A stretch of DNA of 64,000 nucleotides from Micromonospora alfalfae (lineage in GTDB: Bacteria > Actinomycetota > Actinomycetes > Mycobacteriales > Micromonosporaceae): contig NZ_JAKKFH010000018.1 of the NCBI RefSeq assembly GCF_022230925.1, positions 122,629-186,628 on the forward strand, in the 5' to 3' direction. How positions within the stretch are numbered: position 1 is the first letter of the stretch; each line of letters begins with the position of its first letter. A model generated the notes under the pieces. It was not told where the DNA came from, ran no database searches, and was given only the letters and a program-made list of their open reading frames with translations. The position numbers and the translations under genes were made by a program. Positions 40,231 to 49,624 of this stretch are shown one piece after another.

Positions 40231-41988
40231 TTGTTCGGCACGTTGACAGGACGCCTCGGGGTGGCCGCCCAGAGTGCGCTACTGGTACTGGCCTACCTGG
40301 TCATGCTCGTCGGTGGCGTATTCGGTTGGGTCGGCCTGTTCGCCGTCGCCGGGTTGGCCGCCATTCTCGGCGAGTTCGCCGTCGCCCGCTGGTCACCGCC
40401 ATCGCAACTGCTGTTGGAGAAGGTGGGCCTGCACTGGTCGTACCGGCAACTGACCCGCGACCTCGCCGCCGTGTTGCTGGTCGTCGCCGAGGTACGCCTC
40501 AGCGGCGGCGAGCTGACCCTCCTGCTGGTGCTGCCGGCCGCGGTCTGGGTCGTGTCGGTCTTCGCGGGTGCGCTCTCCACCATGATCGAGCGTCGTAACC
40601 CGCTCTCCGCCATGGTGCGCAACATCGAGCTGGGTCCACTGTCCAGCGCCCCCCAGCCGCCCGCCTGGGCAGCGGCGGTCGCCGGTGACCGGATGCCCCT
40701 GCTCAACCTGCTGCTGGTGCCGGCCGGCGTGGCCGCCGCGGTGCAGCACGATCCGACGCCGTTCTTCGTGGCCGGCGCGGTGGCGGTCGTGGCGACCGGT
40801 CTGGTGGGCGCCATCATCGCGCTGACCTGGCTGCGGGGTCGGGGCGCCGGGCAGGGCCCGTTGCTGCCGGCGGTCCAGCGCTGGCTGGACAACTACCGGC
40901 CGGAGGTGGCGCTCTACTTCGCCGGCCCGGCCAAGGACGTCTACCAGGCGAACATGTGGCTCGCCCCGGCCGAGGCGCTCCAGCAGCGCGCGGTGGTGCT
41001 GATGCGCAGCCGGGAGGCGTTCCTGGAACTGGCCGACACCCGGCTGCCGGTGATCTGCGTACCGGCCGGCGTCGACTTCATGAACCTCGACCTCGGCGGG
41101 ATCCGTGCGGCGCTCTACGCCGCGAACGTGGGCGCGAACATCCACATGCTCCGCGAGCCGGGCACGAAGCACGTCTTCGTCGGGCACGGCGACAGCGACA
41201 AGCAGGCCAGCGTCAACCCCTACAGCAAGGTGTACGACGAGGTCTGGGTCGCCGGCCTGGCCGGCCGGGAGCGCTACGCGCGGGCCGGCGTGGGAGTGCT
41301 CGACTCGGACATCGTCGAGATCGGTCGGCCGCAGCTCGCCGGGGTGCACACCTTCGGCGCCGAGTCGGTGGACCGGCCGTTCACAGTGCTCTACGCGCCC
41401 ACCTGGGAGGGTTGGCTCGACGACGACCCGTACCACACCTCGCTGGTGCTGATGGGTGAGCGGATCGTCAAGGGACTGCTCGCCACGAATCCGCGGGTCC
41501 GCCTGATCTACAAGCCGCACCCGCTCACCGGTTCGCGGTCCAGGGCGGCGAAGGCCGTGCACGACCGGGTCGTCACGGCGATCCGCGCGGCCGGCGGCAA
41601 CCCGGACGCGTCCTCGCTGGACGGCACCGAGCACCTGGTGGTCACCGGCCGCACGCCGGCGCTGTTCGACTGCTTCAACCAGACCGACCTGCTGATCAGC
41701 GACGTGTCCAGTGTGGTGTCCGACTTCGTGCAGAGCCAGCGGCCGTACGTGGTGGCCAACCCGGCCGGCCTGTCCGAGGACGACTTCCGCCGCGAGTACC
41801 CGACGGCGCGGGCCGCGTACCTGCTCTCCAAGGACTGCGGCGAGCTGGAGAAGATCGTGTCGGTCACCCGGGCTGGTGACGACCCGATGACCGAGGCCCG
41901 CCGGGAGCTGAAGACCTACCTGCTCGGCCCCGCCGAGGCGAACCCGATGGACCGGTTCCAGCAGGAGATCGACCGGCTCTGCCACTGA
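40231..41988 (+). CDS. TagF-like CDP-polyol phosphotransferase 2 with membrane domain
   Basis: This paralogue of the protein at 31752 is about 585 aa from TTG 40231 (602 from GTG 40180). TTG 40231 is favoured by AGGGAG 9 bases upstream. It has hydrophobic segments in the N-terminal 200 residues, then the transferase domain with VGHGDSDKQASVNP, YAPTWEGWLDD, IYKPHPLTGS and LLISDVSSVVSDFVQS. The presence of two copies suggests primer and polymerase roles, or two polymers. A strong terminator follows. Confidence 0.8.
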   Translation: MFGTLTGRLGVAAQSALLVLAYLVMLVGGVFGWVGLFAVAGLAAILGEFAVARWSPPSQLLLEKVGLHWSYRQLTRDLAAVLLVVAEVRLSGGELTLLLVLPAAVWVVSVFAGALSTMIERRNPLSAMVRNIELGPLSSAPQPPAWAAAVAGDRMPLLNLLLVPAGVAAAVQHDPTPFFVAGAVAVVATGLVGAIIALTWLRGRGAGQGPLLPAVQRWLDNYRPEVALYFAGPAKDVYQANMWLAPAEALQQRAVVLMRSREAFLELADTRLPVICVPAGVDFMNLDLGGIRAALYAANVGANIHMLREPGTKHVFVGHGDSDKQASVNPYSKVYDEVWVAGLAGRERYARAGVGVLDSDIVEIGRPQLAGVHTFGAESVDRPFTVLYAPTWEGWLDDDPYHTSLVLMGERIVKGLLATNPRVRLIYKPHPLTGSRSRAAKAVHDRVVTAIRAAGGNPDASSLDGTEHLVVTGRTPALFDCFNQTDLLISDVSSVVSDFVQSQRPYVVANPAGLSEDDFRREYPTARAAYLLSKDCGELEKIVSVTRAGDDPMTEARRELKTYLLGPAEANPMDRFQQEIDRLCH

Positions 41989-42007
41989 GCCCCGTCGGTG
42001 CGGCACA

Positions 42008-42038
42008 GCGCCCGGCCCGACACTGTCGGGTCGGGCGC
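42008..42038. terminator. Hairpin terminator between TagF2 and DUF952 gene
   Basis: Arms GCGCCCGGCCCGA (42008-42020) and TCGGGTCGGGCGC (42026-42038) pair over 13 positions with one G-T wobble and a 5-base loop. It serves the convergent genes on either side. Confidence 0.8.
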
Positions 42039-42093
42039 GTGCGTGTCAGCCGGTAGGGCCGCCACGGATCAGGCCAGCAGAGCGCCCACCGGG

Positions 42094-42435
42094 TCAGCCC
42101 AGCAGGGCGGCCACCGCGTCGGCGGCCGGAAGGCCCGCCGGCAACGCCCGCGCCGCCACCACCGCCGCGACCGGCAGCGGGCCGTACACGTGCGGGAAGA
42201 GCTGACCGCCGCGCGACGGCTCCCACCGCAGCGCGTCACCCAGTCGCTCCTCCTCGACGCTGAGCAGAGTCAACCCGGTCGCCCCGGTGAAGTGCCGTCG
42301 CGCCGTCTCGACCACCTGGTCGGCCCCGGAGAGATGGATGAACCCGTCCTGCCGGTCGACAGCGGAACCGGTGAAGGAACCGGCGGCGAGGGCGTCGTCC
42401 CATTCGGCGCTCGACAGCAGTTTGTAGATCACCAC
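42094..42435 (-). CDS. DUF952 family protein
   Basis: This 113-aa protein begins with VIYKLLSSAEWDDALAAG and has DGFIHLSGADQV, the usual DUF952 signatures. It contains FPHVYGPLP near the C-terminus. The family is thought to have an ADP-ribosyltransferase-like fold, but the role here is unknown. Two adjacent GTG codons (42435, 42432) can serve as start. Confidence 0.75.
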   Translation of the reverse strand: MVIYKLLSSAEWDDALAAGSFTGSAVDRQDGFIHLSGADQVVETARRHFTGATGLTLLSVEEERLGDALRWEPSRGGQLFPHVYGPLPVAAVVAARALPAGLPAADAVAALLG

Positions 42436-42545
42436 GGCAGCCTACGGTGCCGTGGTCGGCGCGCCCGCCCGGTTTTCGCCGGTACGGCCGCGCCCGTCGC
42501 CTCCCGCCGGGCATGCTCAGGTCAAGGGCCGCGGAGGGATGGGCG

Positions 42546-42857
42546 ATGCAGAGCTACGACGATGACTGGACCGACAGCCAGCGCGCGCTGTACGACGAGT
42601 GCTACCGGGCCGGCGGCGAGTGGGCCGATGACCCGGACACGTCGTCCGACGACGTGCAGCACGTGATCAACCTGGCCGAGGCGGACGATGACGCCTTCCA
42701 GGATGCCGAGATCGACTATCCGGCCCTGGTCGACGCGGTCACCCAGGCCAGCGGGGTCAACGTCACCAGCGTGCCGGCCAGCCACGAGGACCCGGGCTTC
42801 CGCGGGTTCACCGACGGCGTCCGGGACGCCATCGCCGACGACACCTTCGGCCTGTAG
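42546..42857 (+). CDS. Small acidic hypothetical protein
   Basis: This 103-aa protein is strongly acidic, with pairs such as YDDDWTDSQRAL, a DDPDTSSDDVQ loop and a PGFRGFTDGVRDAIADD end. ATG 42546 follows GGAGGGATGGG. No family is recognised. It stands upstream of the two-component genes with 87 bases between. Confidence 0.6.
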   Translation: MQSYDDDWTDSQRALYDECYRAGGEWADDPDTSSDDVQHVINLAEADDDAFQDAEIDYPALVDAVTQASGVNVTSVPASHEDPGFRGFTDGVRDAIADDTFGL

Positions 42858-42944
42858 CCCACCCGGCGCGGGTGGGCGGCCTCCCGGTCCGCGCGCACTT
42901 CTGCCACCATTCGCAGAACAGCGCTGCGACGGACGGGGGCACGG

Positions 42945-43601
42945 GTGCGGATCCTGCTGGTGGAGGACGACCGCCGGGTGGCCGCTGCGCTGTCCTCCGC
43001 CCTCACCCGCCGGGGGTACGAGGTCGAGCACGCCGCCACCGTCGCCGCCGCGCTCTCCGCCGCCCCCTGTGACCTGGTGCTGCTCGACCTGACCCTGCCC
43101 GACGGGGACGGGACGGACCTGTGCCGGGAGCTGCGTCGGCGCAGCAGTCAGCTCGGCATCATCGCGGTGACTGCCAGGGGTGAGGAACGTGACCGGGTGC
43201 TGGGTCTGCGCCTGGGCGCGGACGACTACGTGGTCAAGCCGTTCTCGATGGTGGAGTTGCAGGCCCGGATCGAGGCGGTGTTGCGCCGCGCCGCGAACGC
43301 CGCGCCCGAGCGGCACCTCATCGAGGCCGGGCCGGTCCGCATCGACGTGGCCGCGCGGACGGTGACAGTCGACGGCCGTGCCGTCACGTTGACCCGCAAG
43401 GAGTTCGACGTGCTGCTCTCGCTGGCCCGCCAGCCCGGGGTGGCGGTGCCCCGCGATCGGATCCTGCTCGACGCCTGGGGCACCACCTGGGCCGACCGGC
43501 ACACCGTCGAGGTGCACGTGGGGTCGCTGCGCGGCAAGCTCGGCGACGCCCGCCTGGTCGAGACCGTACGCGGCGTCGGTTACCGGCTGCGCGACGCGTG
43601 A
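42945..43601 (+). CDS. OmpR-family response regulator
   Basis: This 218-aa regulator has a receiver domain with acidic pocket E7-D8-D9 and phosphoacceptor Asp48 (VLLDLTLPDGDG), and a lysine in YVVKPFS. The winged helix is in the last 95 residues (TLTRKEFDVLLSLA, VEVHVGSLRGKL). GTG 42945 gives MRILLVEDD. It is followed 9 bases later by its sensor kinase. The target promoters are unknown. Confidence 0.9.
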   Translation: MRILLVEDDRRVAAALSSALTRRGYEVEHAATVAAALSAAPCDLVLLDLTLPDGDGTDLCRELRRRSSQLGIIAVTARGEERDRVLGLRLGADDYVVKPFSMVELQARIEAVLRRAANAAPERHLIEAGPVRIDVAARTVTVDGRAVTLTRKEFDVLLSLARQPGVAVPRDRILLDAWGTTWADRHTVEVHVGSLRGKLGDARLVETVRGVGYRLRDA

Positions 43602-43610
43602 GGAGCTGAC

Positions 43611-45041
43611 GTGCGCCGTCGCCTGGTGATCAGCTATCTGCTGCTGATGGTCCTCGTCCTCATCGCGTTGGAGACCCCACTGGCCGCCACCATGGCCAGC
43701 CGGGAGACCGAACGGGTCCGCGCCGACCGGCTCGCCGACGCGACCCGGTTCGCCTCGCTGGCCGGCCCGGCGTTGCGGGACGGCGGGCCCGGCCCGATCG
43801 AGTCGGAGCTGACCAGCTACGACGACCTGTACGCGATCACCGCCGCGATCGTCGACCGGGACCGGAACATCCCGGTCTCGTCGCCGAGGTGGCAGGCCAG
43901 CCCGGGGACCACGACAGTGCTGGACGTCGCGCTGTCCGGGCAGCAGACCAGCGCCCCCGAGTCGGTCTGGCCCTGGACGACCGACCCGGTGGTGGTGGCG
44001 GTACCGATCAACGACGGGGGTGAGGTGCTCGGAGCGGTGGTGATCGTGACCCCGGCCGGCCCGATCCGCCGAGCCGTCGTCGCGTGGTGGCTGCTGCTCG
44101 CCCTGGCCGGCCTGCTCGCCGTGCTGGCGTGCGTGCTCACCGCGTTCGGGCTGGCCGGTTGGGTGCTGCGCCCGGTCACCGAACTGGACGCGGTCACCCA
44201 CGAGATCGCCGAGGGCGACCGGGGCGCCCGGGTGCAGCACCGGTTGGGACCGCCGGAGCTGCGGCGCCTCGCGGCCAGCTTCAACCACATGGCCGACGTG
44301 GTCTCCGATGTGATGGACCGCCAGCGTGCCTTCGTCGCGCACGCCAGCCACCAACTGCGCAACCCGCTCACCGCGCTGCGGCTGCGGGTGGAGGAGTTGG
44401 GGCCCAGCCTCACCGACCCGGACGGCCGGTCCGAGCACCAGTTGGCCCTGGAGGAGACCGACCGGCTCGCGCTGGTGCTCGACGCGCTGCTGACCCTCGC
44501 CCGGGCCGAACGGGAGGAGAACGAGCGCGTCACAGTGGACGCCGCCGCGGTGGCCGCCTCCCGGGTGGCCGCGTGGGCGCCGCTGGCCCGGCACCGGTCG
44601 GTCGCGTTGCGGCTGGCCACGACCGACGCCCCGGCGTACGCGCAGACAGTGCCGACCGCCGTCGACCAGGCGTTGGACGCCCTCATCGACAACGCTGTGA
44701 AGTTCAGCGGGGCGGGCGGGGCGGTGACGGTGACCGTGGCGCGCCGCGACGGCGGGGTGGCGCTGGAGGTCCGCGACTCCGGCCCCGGCATGACCGAGAG
44801 TCAGCTCGGTCAGGCGACCGAGCGGTTCTGGCGGGCCCCGGACGCGCAGAACGTGGAAGGCGCGGGGCTCGGTCTGACCATCGCCGCCGTGCTGGTGGAC
44901 GCCTCGGACGGGCGGCTCACCATGCGCCCGGGGGAGTCGCGGGGGCTGATCGCCGCCCTGTGGTTCCCGACGCCGACCCTTCCGGTGGAGCCGGCGGAGG
45001 AGGAACCTGCCGCTGACCTGCGACCCTCCCCGGCGCGGTGA
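43611..45041 (+). CDS. Sensor histidine kinase
   Basis: This 476-aa kinase has two transmembrane segments (about 5-25 and 155-180) enclosing a periplasmic sensor domain. HAMP, HisKA with phosphoacceptor His247 (HASHQLRNPLTAL) and HATPase_c (DNAVKFSG, SGPGM, GAGLGLTI) follow. GTG 43611 is the start. Its gene ends 10 bases from the convergent TAXI lipoprotein gene, a placement seen for TctDE-type sensors. Confidence 0.9.
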   Translation: MRRRLVISYLLLMVLVLIALETPLAATMASRETERVRADRLADATRFASLAGPALRDGGPGPIESELTSYDDLYAITAAIVDRDRNIPVSSPRWQASPGTTTVLDVALSGQQTSAPESVWPWTTDPVVVAVPINDGGEVLGAVVIVTPAGPIRRAVVAWWLLLALAGLLAVLACVLTAFGLAGWVLRPVTELDAVTHEIAEGDRGARVQHRLGPPELRRLAASFNHMADVVSDVMDRQRAFVAHASHQLRNPLTALRLRVEELGPSLTDPDGRSEHQLALEETDRLALVLDALLTLARAEREENERVTVDAAAVAASRVAAWAPLARHRSVALRLATTDAPAYAQTVPTAVDQALDALIDNAVKFSGAGGAVTVTVARRDGGVALEVRDSGPGMTESQLGQATERFWRAPDAQNVEGAGLGLTIAAVLVDASDGRLTMRPGESRGLIAALWFPTPTLPVEPAEEEPAADLRPSPAR

Positions 45042-45051
45042 GGGTCGGCCG

Positions 45052-45999
45052 TCACGGTTTGGTGGCGCGGTACCAGGACGCGGCGCCGGGGTGCAGCGTC
45101 AGCGGCGCGGTGACGATCGCCGAGCGGGGGCTCATCCGTCCCGCCGCCGGATGGGCGGCGGCCAGCTCGGCCCGGCGTTCCATCAGCAGCCGGGTCACGT
45201 CACGGACCAACGGCTCCGGCAGGTCGGCCCGGACGATCAGGTAGTTCGGGTCGGCCACTGTGGTTACCGCGTCCACCCCGTACACCGAGCGGGGGATGTC
45301 CCGGGAGACGTAGACCTGGCCGTAGCGTGAACGCAGCGGCTCGGTCCACTCGCTGAGGTCCACGATCCGGATGGCGCTGGCGTCCGCCAACTCCTCGATG
45401 CCCCGCACCGGCAACCCGCCGGAGAAGAAGAACGCGTCGATCCGTCCGGAGCGCAGCGCCGCCACCGAGTCGTCCAGTCCGAGCCGTTCCCGGCGCACGT
45501 CGTCGCCACCGAGGCGGGCCACCTCCAGCAGCCGGGTCGCGGTGATCTCGGTGCCCGAGCCGGCCGCGCCGACGGAGACTCGCCGGCCGCGCAGGTCGGC
45601 GACAGTGCGGACCGGGCCGCCGCTCGTGGTGACCAGGTGCAGTTGGTCGTCGTACACCCGGGCGACGGCGTCGACAGTGGGACTTCCCGCCGTGCTGGCG
45701 GGCAGTACGTCGGCCTGGGTGAAGCCCAGCTCGGCCCCGCCGGAGCCGACGAGTTGAACGTTCTCCGCCGAGGCGGCGGTGATCACCACGCTGGCCCGCA
45801 CGTCGGGGAGTTCCCGGTTGAGGATGGCCGCCAGGGACTGCCCGAACGCGTAGTAGACAGCGGTGGGGCTACCGGTGGCGATCCGGATCGACGTCGGGTC
45901 GATCGGGGTGTCCCGGCAGCTGGCGACGGCCAGGTTCGCGATCAGCAGCACCGTCGACAGGGCGGCCAGGCCGGCGCGGCGGGACGAGGTACGACTCAC
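45052..45999 (-). CDS. TAXI-family solute-binding lipoprotein
   Basis: This 315-aa extracytoplasmic protein has a lipobox ending VASC, making it a likely lipoprotein anchored outside. Its body is a TRAP-associated TAXI binding protein: RIATGSPTAVYYAFGQSLA, GGAELGFTQADV, SVGAAGSGTEITATRLLE. No TRAP permease (4TM/12TM) is in the window. It may serve as a ligand-binding partner for the adjacent sensor kinase. GTG 45999 is chosen so the signal peptide starts correctly. The frame is open to 46035. Confidence 0.85.
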   Translation of the reverse strand: MSRTSSRRAGLAALSTVLLIANLAVASCRDTPIDPTSIRIATGSPTAVYYAFGQSLAAILNRELPDVRASVVITAASAENVQLVGSGGAELGFTQADVLPASTAGSPTVDAVARVYDDQLHLVTTSGGPVRTVADLRGRRVSVGAAGSGTEITATRLLEVARLGGDDVRRERLGLDDSVAALRSGRIDAFFFSGGLPVRGIEELADASAIRIVDLSEWTEPLRSRYGQVYVSRDIPRSVYGVDAVTTVADPNYLIVRADLPEPLVRDVTRLLMERRAELAAAHPAAGRMSPRSAIVTAPLTLHPGAASWYRATKP

Positions 46000-46072
46000 G
46001 CGGTGCACTGTGCGCCGTCGGGCGGGTGCGCGCAAGCCCGGGTCGGCGATGCGCCGGACGGTCGGAACCCGA

Positions 46073-46825
46073 TCAACACGCCGCGCGAGCTGCCGGTGCC
46101 AGGCCCGCGCCCCGCGCTGACGCCGGGGTCACCCCGCGCGCCGTCGCCGTCCCGGGTTCCGCCATCGGGGCGCGTGCCGGCTCCAACGCCGCGCTGCGCA
46201 GGATCCGTTGCCGGTCCGGGCCGTCGGCCACGCTGACCAGGAAGCAACCGGTGCCGGGGCGGAGCCGGGCCGGCACGTCGAGCACTGCCGCGCCCCGGAT
46301 CAGCACAGCGGCCAGCTCCCGGTCGGTGAGCCGCACACCGAGGATGTGCCGCCGGACGTGCCGTCCGGCGGCCAGCAACGCCGAGCGCCAGGCTGCCTCC
46401 GCCAGGCGGGTCACCAACCGTCGGCGGGCCGGTGAGGCGCCGGGCAGCGGCCCGCCGAGCAGCTCGCGTCGCCCCTGCCACCAGCCCGCGTCCAACATCC
46501 GGGTGTACGCGCCCTGGTGCTCCCGGGGCACCCACAGCCGGTGCAGCTCGTAGCGGCGACGCAGGCCGCCGACGGCCACCTCGTGGGTGACCGGGATGTC
46601 CAGCCGGTTGAGCAGTTGCCGCATCCGCTGCGCGGCGTCCTCCCGGTTGAACTCCACCCCGGCGGTGTGCTCGGCGCGTACCGCGCTGGGCCGGGCGGCG
46701 GTCGGTGGCGGTGTGCACCGCAGCAGGCAGGCGGCCTCGAACGCGTCGCCCAGCGTCAGCCAGCCCAGCGGGGATGGGGTGGTCGGGGTGTGGGGCCGGT
46801 CGAGCAGGGCGGGTTCGTGGGTCAA
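46073..46825 (-). CDS. Hypothetical protein
   Basis: This 250-aa basic protein shows GWLTLGDAFEAACLLRCTPP near the N-terminus, then GVEFNREDAAQRMRQLLNRL and the motif RRYELHRLWVPREHQG. There is no signal peptide or membrane segment. The N-terminal part loosely resembles DNA-binding folds but I would not name it. ATG 46825 gives the full length. Confidence 0.55.
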   Translation of the reverse strand: MTHEPALLDRPHTPTTPSPLGWLTLGDAFEAACLLRCTPPPTAARPSAVRAEHTAGVEFNREDAAQRMRQLLNRLDIPVTHEVAVGGLRRRYELHRLWVPREHQGAYTRMLDAGWWQGRRELLGGPLPGASPARRRLVTRLAEAAWRSALLAAGRHVRRHILGVRLTDRELAAVLIRGAAVLDVPARLRPGTGCFLVSVADGPDRQRILRSAALEPARAPMAEPGTATARGVTPASARGAGLAPAARAAC

Positions 46826-46931
46826 CGGAGGCTCCCTTGTCGGAGTCTGGGTTGCCCTACCGTGGCCCCTGGCACGCCGTTTCGGAACTCCTCCGGCCCA
46901 GCCTTGAGCAAATCTTGCGGCTGGGGTGCCG

Positions 46932-47729
46932 CTAAAGATCGGTGACCACCAGATCCACCTGGCGCACCCGGCCCGCGGCGGTGGCTTGCTCCAGCACTGT
47001 GTGCTTCAACTCCCGCAGGGTGCCCACCAGCTCCGCAGCGGTGCGCGGACGAGCGCCGGCGACGAGCAGGTCCCGGACCAGACGCCCCTTTGTCGCCTTG
47101 TTGAAGTGGCTGACCACGGAGCGGACCGGCACGCCGTCGACCTCCCGCTCGTGCAGAACCCGCACTGTGACAGTGCGCTCGGCCGCTTCACCGCGCGGCG
47201 TCCAGGTGGCCGCGTACGCGCCGGAGCGAAGGTCCAGCACCGGGCCGCGCCCGGCGGCGGCGTCCACCGCCGGCGTCAGCTCCCTGCGCCAGTACGTCGA
47301 CAGCGCCCCGACGTCGGGCAGGCGGGCGCCGATCGGGCAGCGGTACGGCGGAATCCGGTCGGCCAGTCGGACCGCGCCCCACAGCCCGGAGCTGATCAGG
47401 ATCGACCGGCGGGCCGCCCGTTGCGCAGTGGGCGGCAACGAGGCCAGGTCCAACGCCTCGTAGAGCACCCCGGTGTAGAGCCGCTCGGCCGGCGCGGTGG
47501 CCGCCTCCCGCAGGCGGGCGTTGCGCCGCAGCTCGCCCCGCTGGCCCTCGCTGAGGCCGAGCGCCGCTCGCGCGGCCTCCTCGTCCGGCCCGGCGCACAG
47601 CGCCACCAGGGCGTCCAGAACCCGTTGGCGGGCCGGGTTCAGCTCGGGCAGTGAGAGCCGGTCCGGGGCCCAGCGCCGTCCGGTGCCGGCGTCGGCTTTC
47701 CCCTCCGAGGGCGGCAACAGGATGAGCAT
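46932..47729 (-). CDS. yaaA: Peroxide stress protein YaaA
   Basis: This 265-aa DUF328/YaaA protein starts LILLPPSEGKADAGTG and has YTGVLYEALD, LISSGLWGAVRLAD, IPPYRCPIGA, and the diagnostic VVSHFNKATKGR. YaaA limits intracellular iron during peroxide stress and has DNA-binding activity in E. coli. Start ATG 47729. Confidence 0.9.
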   Translation of the reverse strand: MLILLPPSEGKADAGTGRRWAPDRLSLPELNPARQRVLDALVALCAGPDEEAARAALGLSEGQRGELRRNARLREAATAPAERLYTGVLYEALDLASLPPTAQRAARRSILISSGLWGAVRLADRIPPYRCPIGARLPDVGALSTYWRRELTPAVDAAAGRGPVLDLRSGAYAATWTPRGEAAERTVTVRVLHEREVDGVPVRSVVSHFNKATKGRLVRDLLVAGARPRTAAELVGTLRELKHTVLEQATAAGRVRQVDLVVTDL

Positions 47730-47794
47730 GGGTCTCCTCGACTGGCGAAGCGGCGGCGCCCCACGCGCCGGCCCGGCCAGCGTACGACCAGCCC

Positions 47795-49450
47795 CTACCG
47801 CCAGGGCCGCACCGGGGTGTCGGGGTGGTACACGCGATAGCCGCCGACCTCCCGTACCGGCGCGGCGTCGGCCCGGTCGGCGAGCAGCCTGCGCAACCGC
47901 CGGTCCATCGGCGAGTCGATCTCCACCACGTAGCCCGGCCGCTCGGCCCGCCCCACCTGCCGCCAGTACGGCCGGTAGCGGTTCTGCCCCGGCGACAGGT
48001 CACCGTCGAGCACCCCGCAGACCACCGACTCATCCGTGTTGAAGATCAACCGGTTGCAGGTCCAGTAGTCCCCGTACACCTCGTGGGGTCCGTCGGCGCG
48101 CAGCGCGGCGGCCAACTCCCGGGCCTGGCGCTCCTCGGTCCGCGACGCCGCGGTGCCGGTGGCCGCGAACAGCACGGTGGTCACCAGGGTGATCACTGTC
48201 AGCGCGGCCAGTACGGCGGCGGACAGCGCGCCGGTGAACCGCCCCAGCACGCTGCTGGTGCCCCGCCAGGCGGTCAGCGCCGCCACCCAGAGCGGCCAGA
48301 GCACCGCCGGCAACGACAGTTGCAGCACCGACAGGTAGCGGGCGTTGTCCAGCGGGCTGGTCGCGGCGAGCGGACTGCGCACGTACGACAGCAGTGTCAA
48401 CGCCGCGCCGGCGATCAGCGCGAGCTGCACGACCGGCCCGACCCGGTCCCCACGCAGCCCTCCGGCCCCGCGTCCGGCCCGCTCCCCGCGCGGTGCCCCG
48501 GCGGCGCGACGGTACGCGAGCACAGCGAGTGCGGCGCCGGCCAGCAGCAGCACCGGGTAGAGCACGCCGAACCACTGTTGCCAGCGTCCGCAGCCGTCCA
48601 CCGGGCAGAGCCCGTGCGCCAGCGGCACCCCCTCCAGCAGGCCGCCCCGGATCCGGTCGGACCACTGCGGTTGCGGCCCGGCCTTGGTGCTGACCTCCCG
48701 GAACACCGACAGCGAGTCCTCACCGGGCCCGGCCCGCAGGTTGTCGACGATCATCGGGGCCACGCCGACGACCACCCCCGCCACCAGCAGCAGACCGGAC
48801 CATCCGAGCAGCTCCCGCCGTACCGCCCAGACCAGTGCCAACCCGGCCACCGCGAGGTACGGCAGGATCAGCCAGTCCGACCAGACGGCAAGTCCGACGA
48901 GCAGCCCGAACAGGCCGATCGCGAGCCGACGGCGGTGCACGGTGCCGGCCGCCAGCCCCACGGTGATCAGCAGCATCAGCAGCACCGCCGGCTTCACCTC
49001 CGGCCTCCCGCCGACGACGGTGAGCTGGTCGCGCACCACCCGCTCCGGCCCGAGCGCGAGCAGACCCACCACGAAGGCGGCGAACCACGGGGTGCCGAGC
49101 CGGCGGGTCAGCCGGTGGATCAGGTAGAGGAAGATCGCGTACAGCGCGAGCATCGGCAGGCGCAGCACCGGCCAGCTCGGCCCGGCCAGCGCCACCAGGG
49201 GAGCGGCCAGGTACGACTCCAACATCCCCATGTAGTGCTGGCCGTAGAGAAAGACCGGGTGTTCCCGACCCTGCCCGATGTGCAGGGCGGCGAGGCCGAA
49301 GGTCGCCTCGTCGCTGTTCGACACCGGCACCGTGAACAGCGTCAGGACCAGCCGGTAGACGACACCGGCGAGCCCGAACAGCAGCGCGACGAGCGCCGGC
49401 CGATCGAGTCGCGGGCGCCGTCGCCCACTGTGCTGCTCTGGATGCGACAC
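47795..49450 (-). CDS. Polytopic membrane protein, GT39-like
   Basis: This 551-aa protein has about ten hydrophobic segments. The first loop contains VSNSDEATFGLAALHIGQG, an acidic motif followed by a typical GT-C loop, and HYMGMLESYLAAPL. The C-terminal 100 residues are soluble (YWTCNRLIFNTDE). It may transfer a sugar from a polyprenyl carrier. The GTG 49450 start is the only good one. Confidence 0.65.
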   Translation of the reverse strand: MSHPEQHSGRRRPRLDRPALVALLFGLAGVVYRLVLTLFTVPVSNSDEATFGLAALHIGQGREHPVFLYGQHYMGMLESYLAAPLVALAGPSWPVLRLPMLALYAIFLYLIHRLTRRLGTPWFAAFVVGLLALGPERVVRDQLTVVGGRPEVKPAVLLMLLITVGLAAGTVHRRRLAIGLFGLLVGLAVWSDWLILPYLAVAGLALVWAVRRELLGWSGLLLVAGVVVGVAPMIVDNLRAGPGEDSLSVFREVSTKAGPQPQWSDRIRGGLLEGVPLAHGLCPVDGCGRWQQWFGVLYPVLLLAGAALAVLAYRRAAGAPRGERAGRGAGGLRGDRVGPVVQLALIAGAALTLLSYVRSPLAATSPLDNARYLSVLQLSLPAVLWPLWVAALTAWRGTSSVLGRFTGALSAAVLAALTVITLVTTVLFAATGTAASRTEERQARELAAALRADGPHEVYGDYWTCNRLIFNTDESVVCGVLDGDLSPGQNRYRPYWRQVGRAERPGYVVEIDSPMDRRLRRLLADRADAAPVREVGGYRVYHPDTPVRPWR

Positions 49451-49624
49451 GACCAGCGCCCCCGTCGTCGTCCCGACCGGAGTGTTTCACGTTCGGCCGG
49501 GTCGCCGAGGTGGATCGGCGCAGCCGGGGTGGGGCTGGACCGACTCCACGGCGGGCGGGCCGCAGCGGCGCGGCCGGGGTCGGCTCGCGTGGCCGTGGCT
49601 GTCGACGTGTGGCAGGGTTGGCGC

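Noticed and set aside
46073..46825. WhiA-like or LAGLIDADG homing endonuclease domain
   Set aside because: Only vague similarity to the N-terminal region; no LAGLIDADG motif or helix-turn-helix is evident.
47825..49624. N-terminal extension of the App1-like frame
   Set aside because: The frame is open but antisense to the polytopic membrane protein. Composition changes to App1-like only after about 49590.
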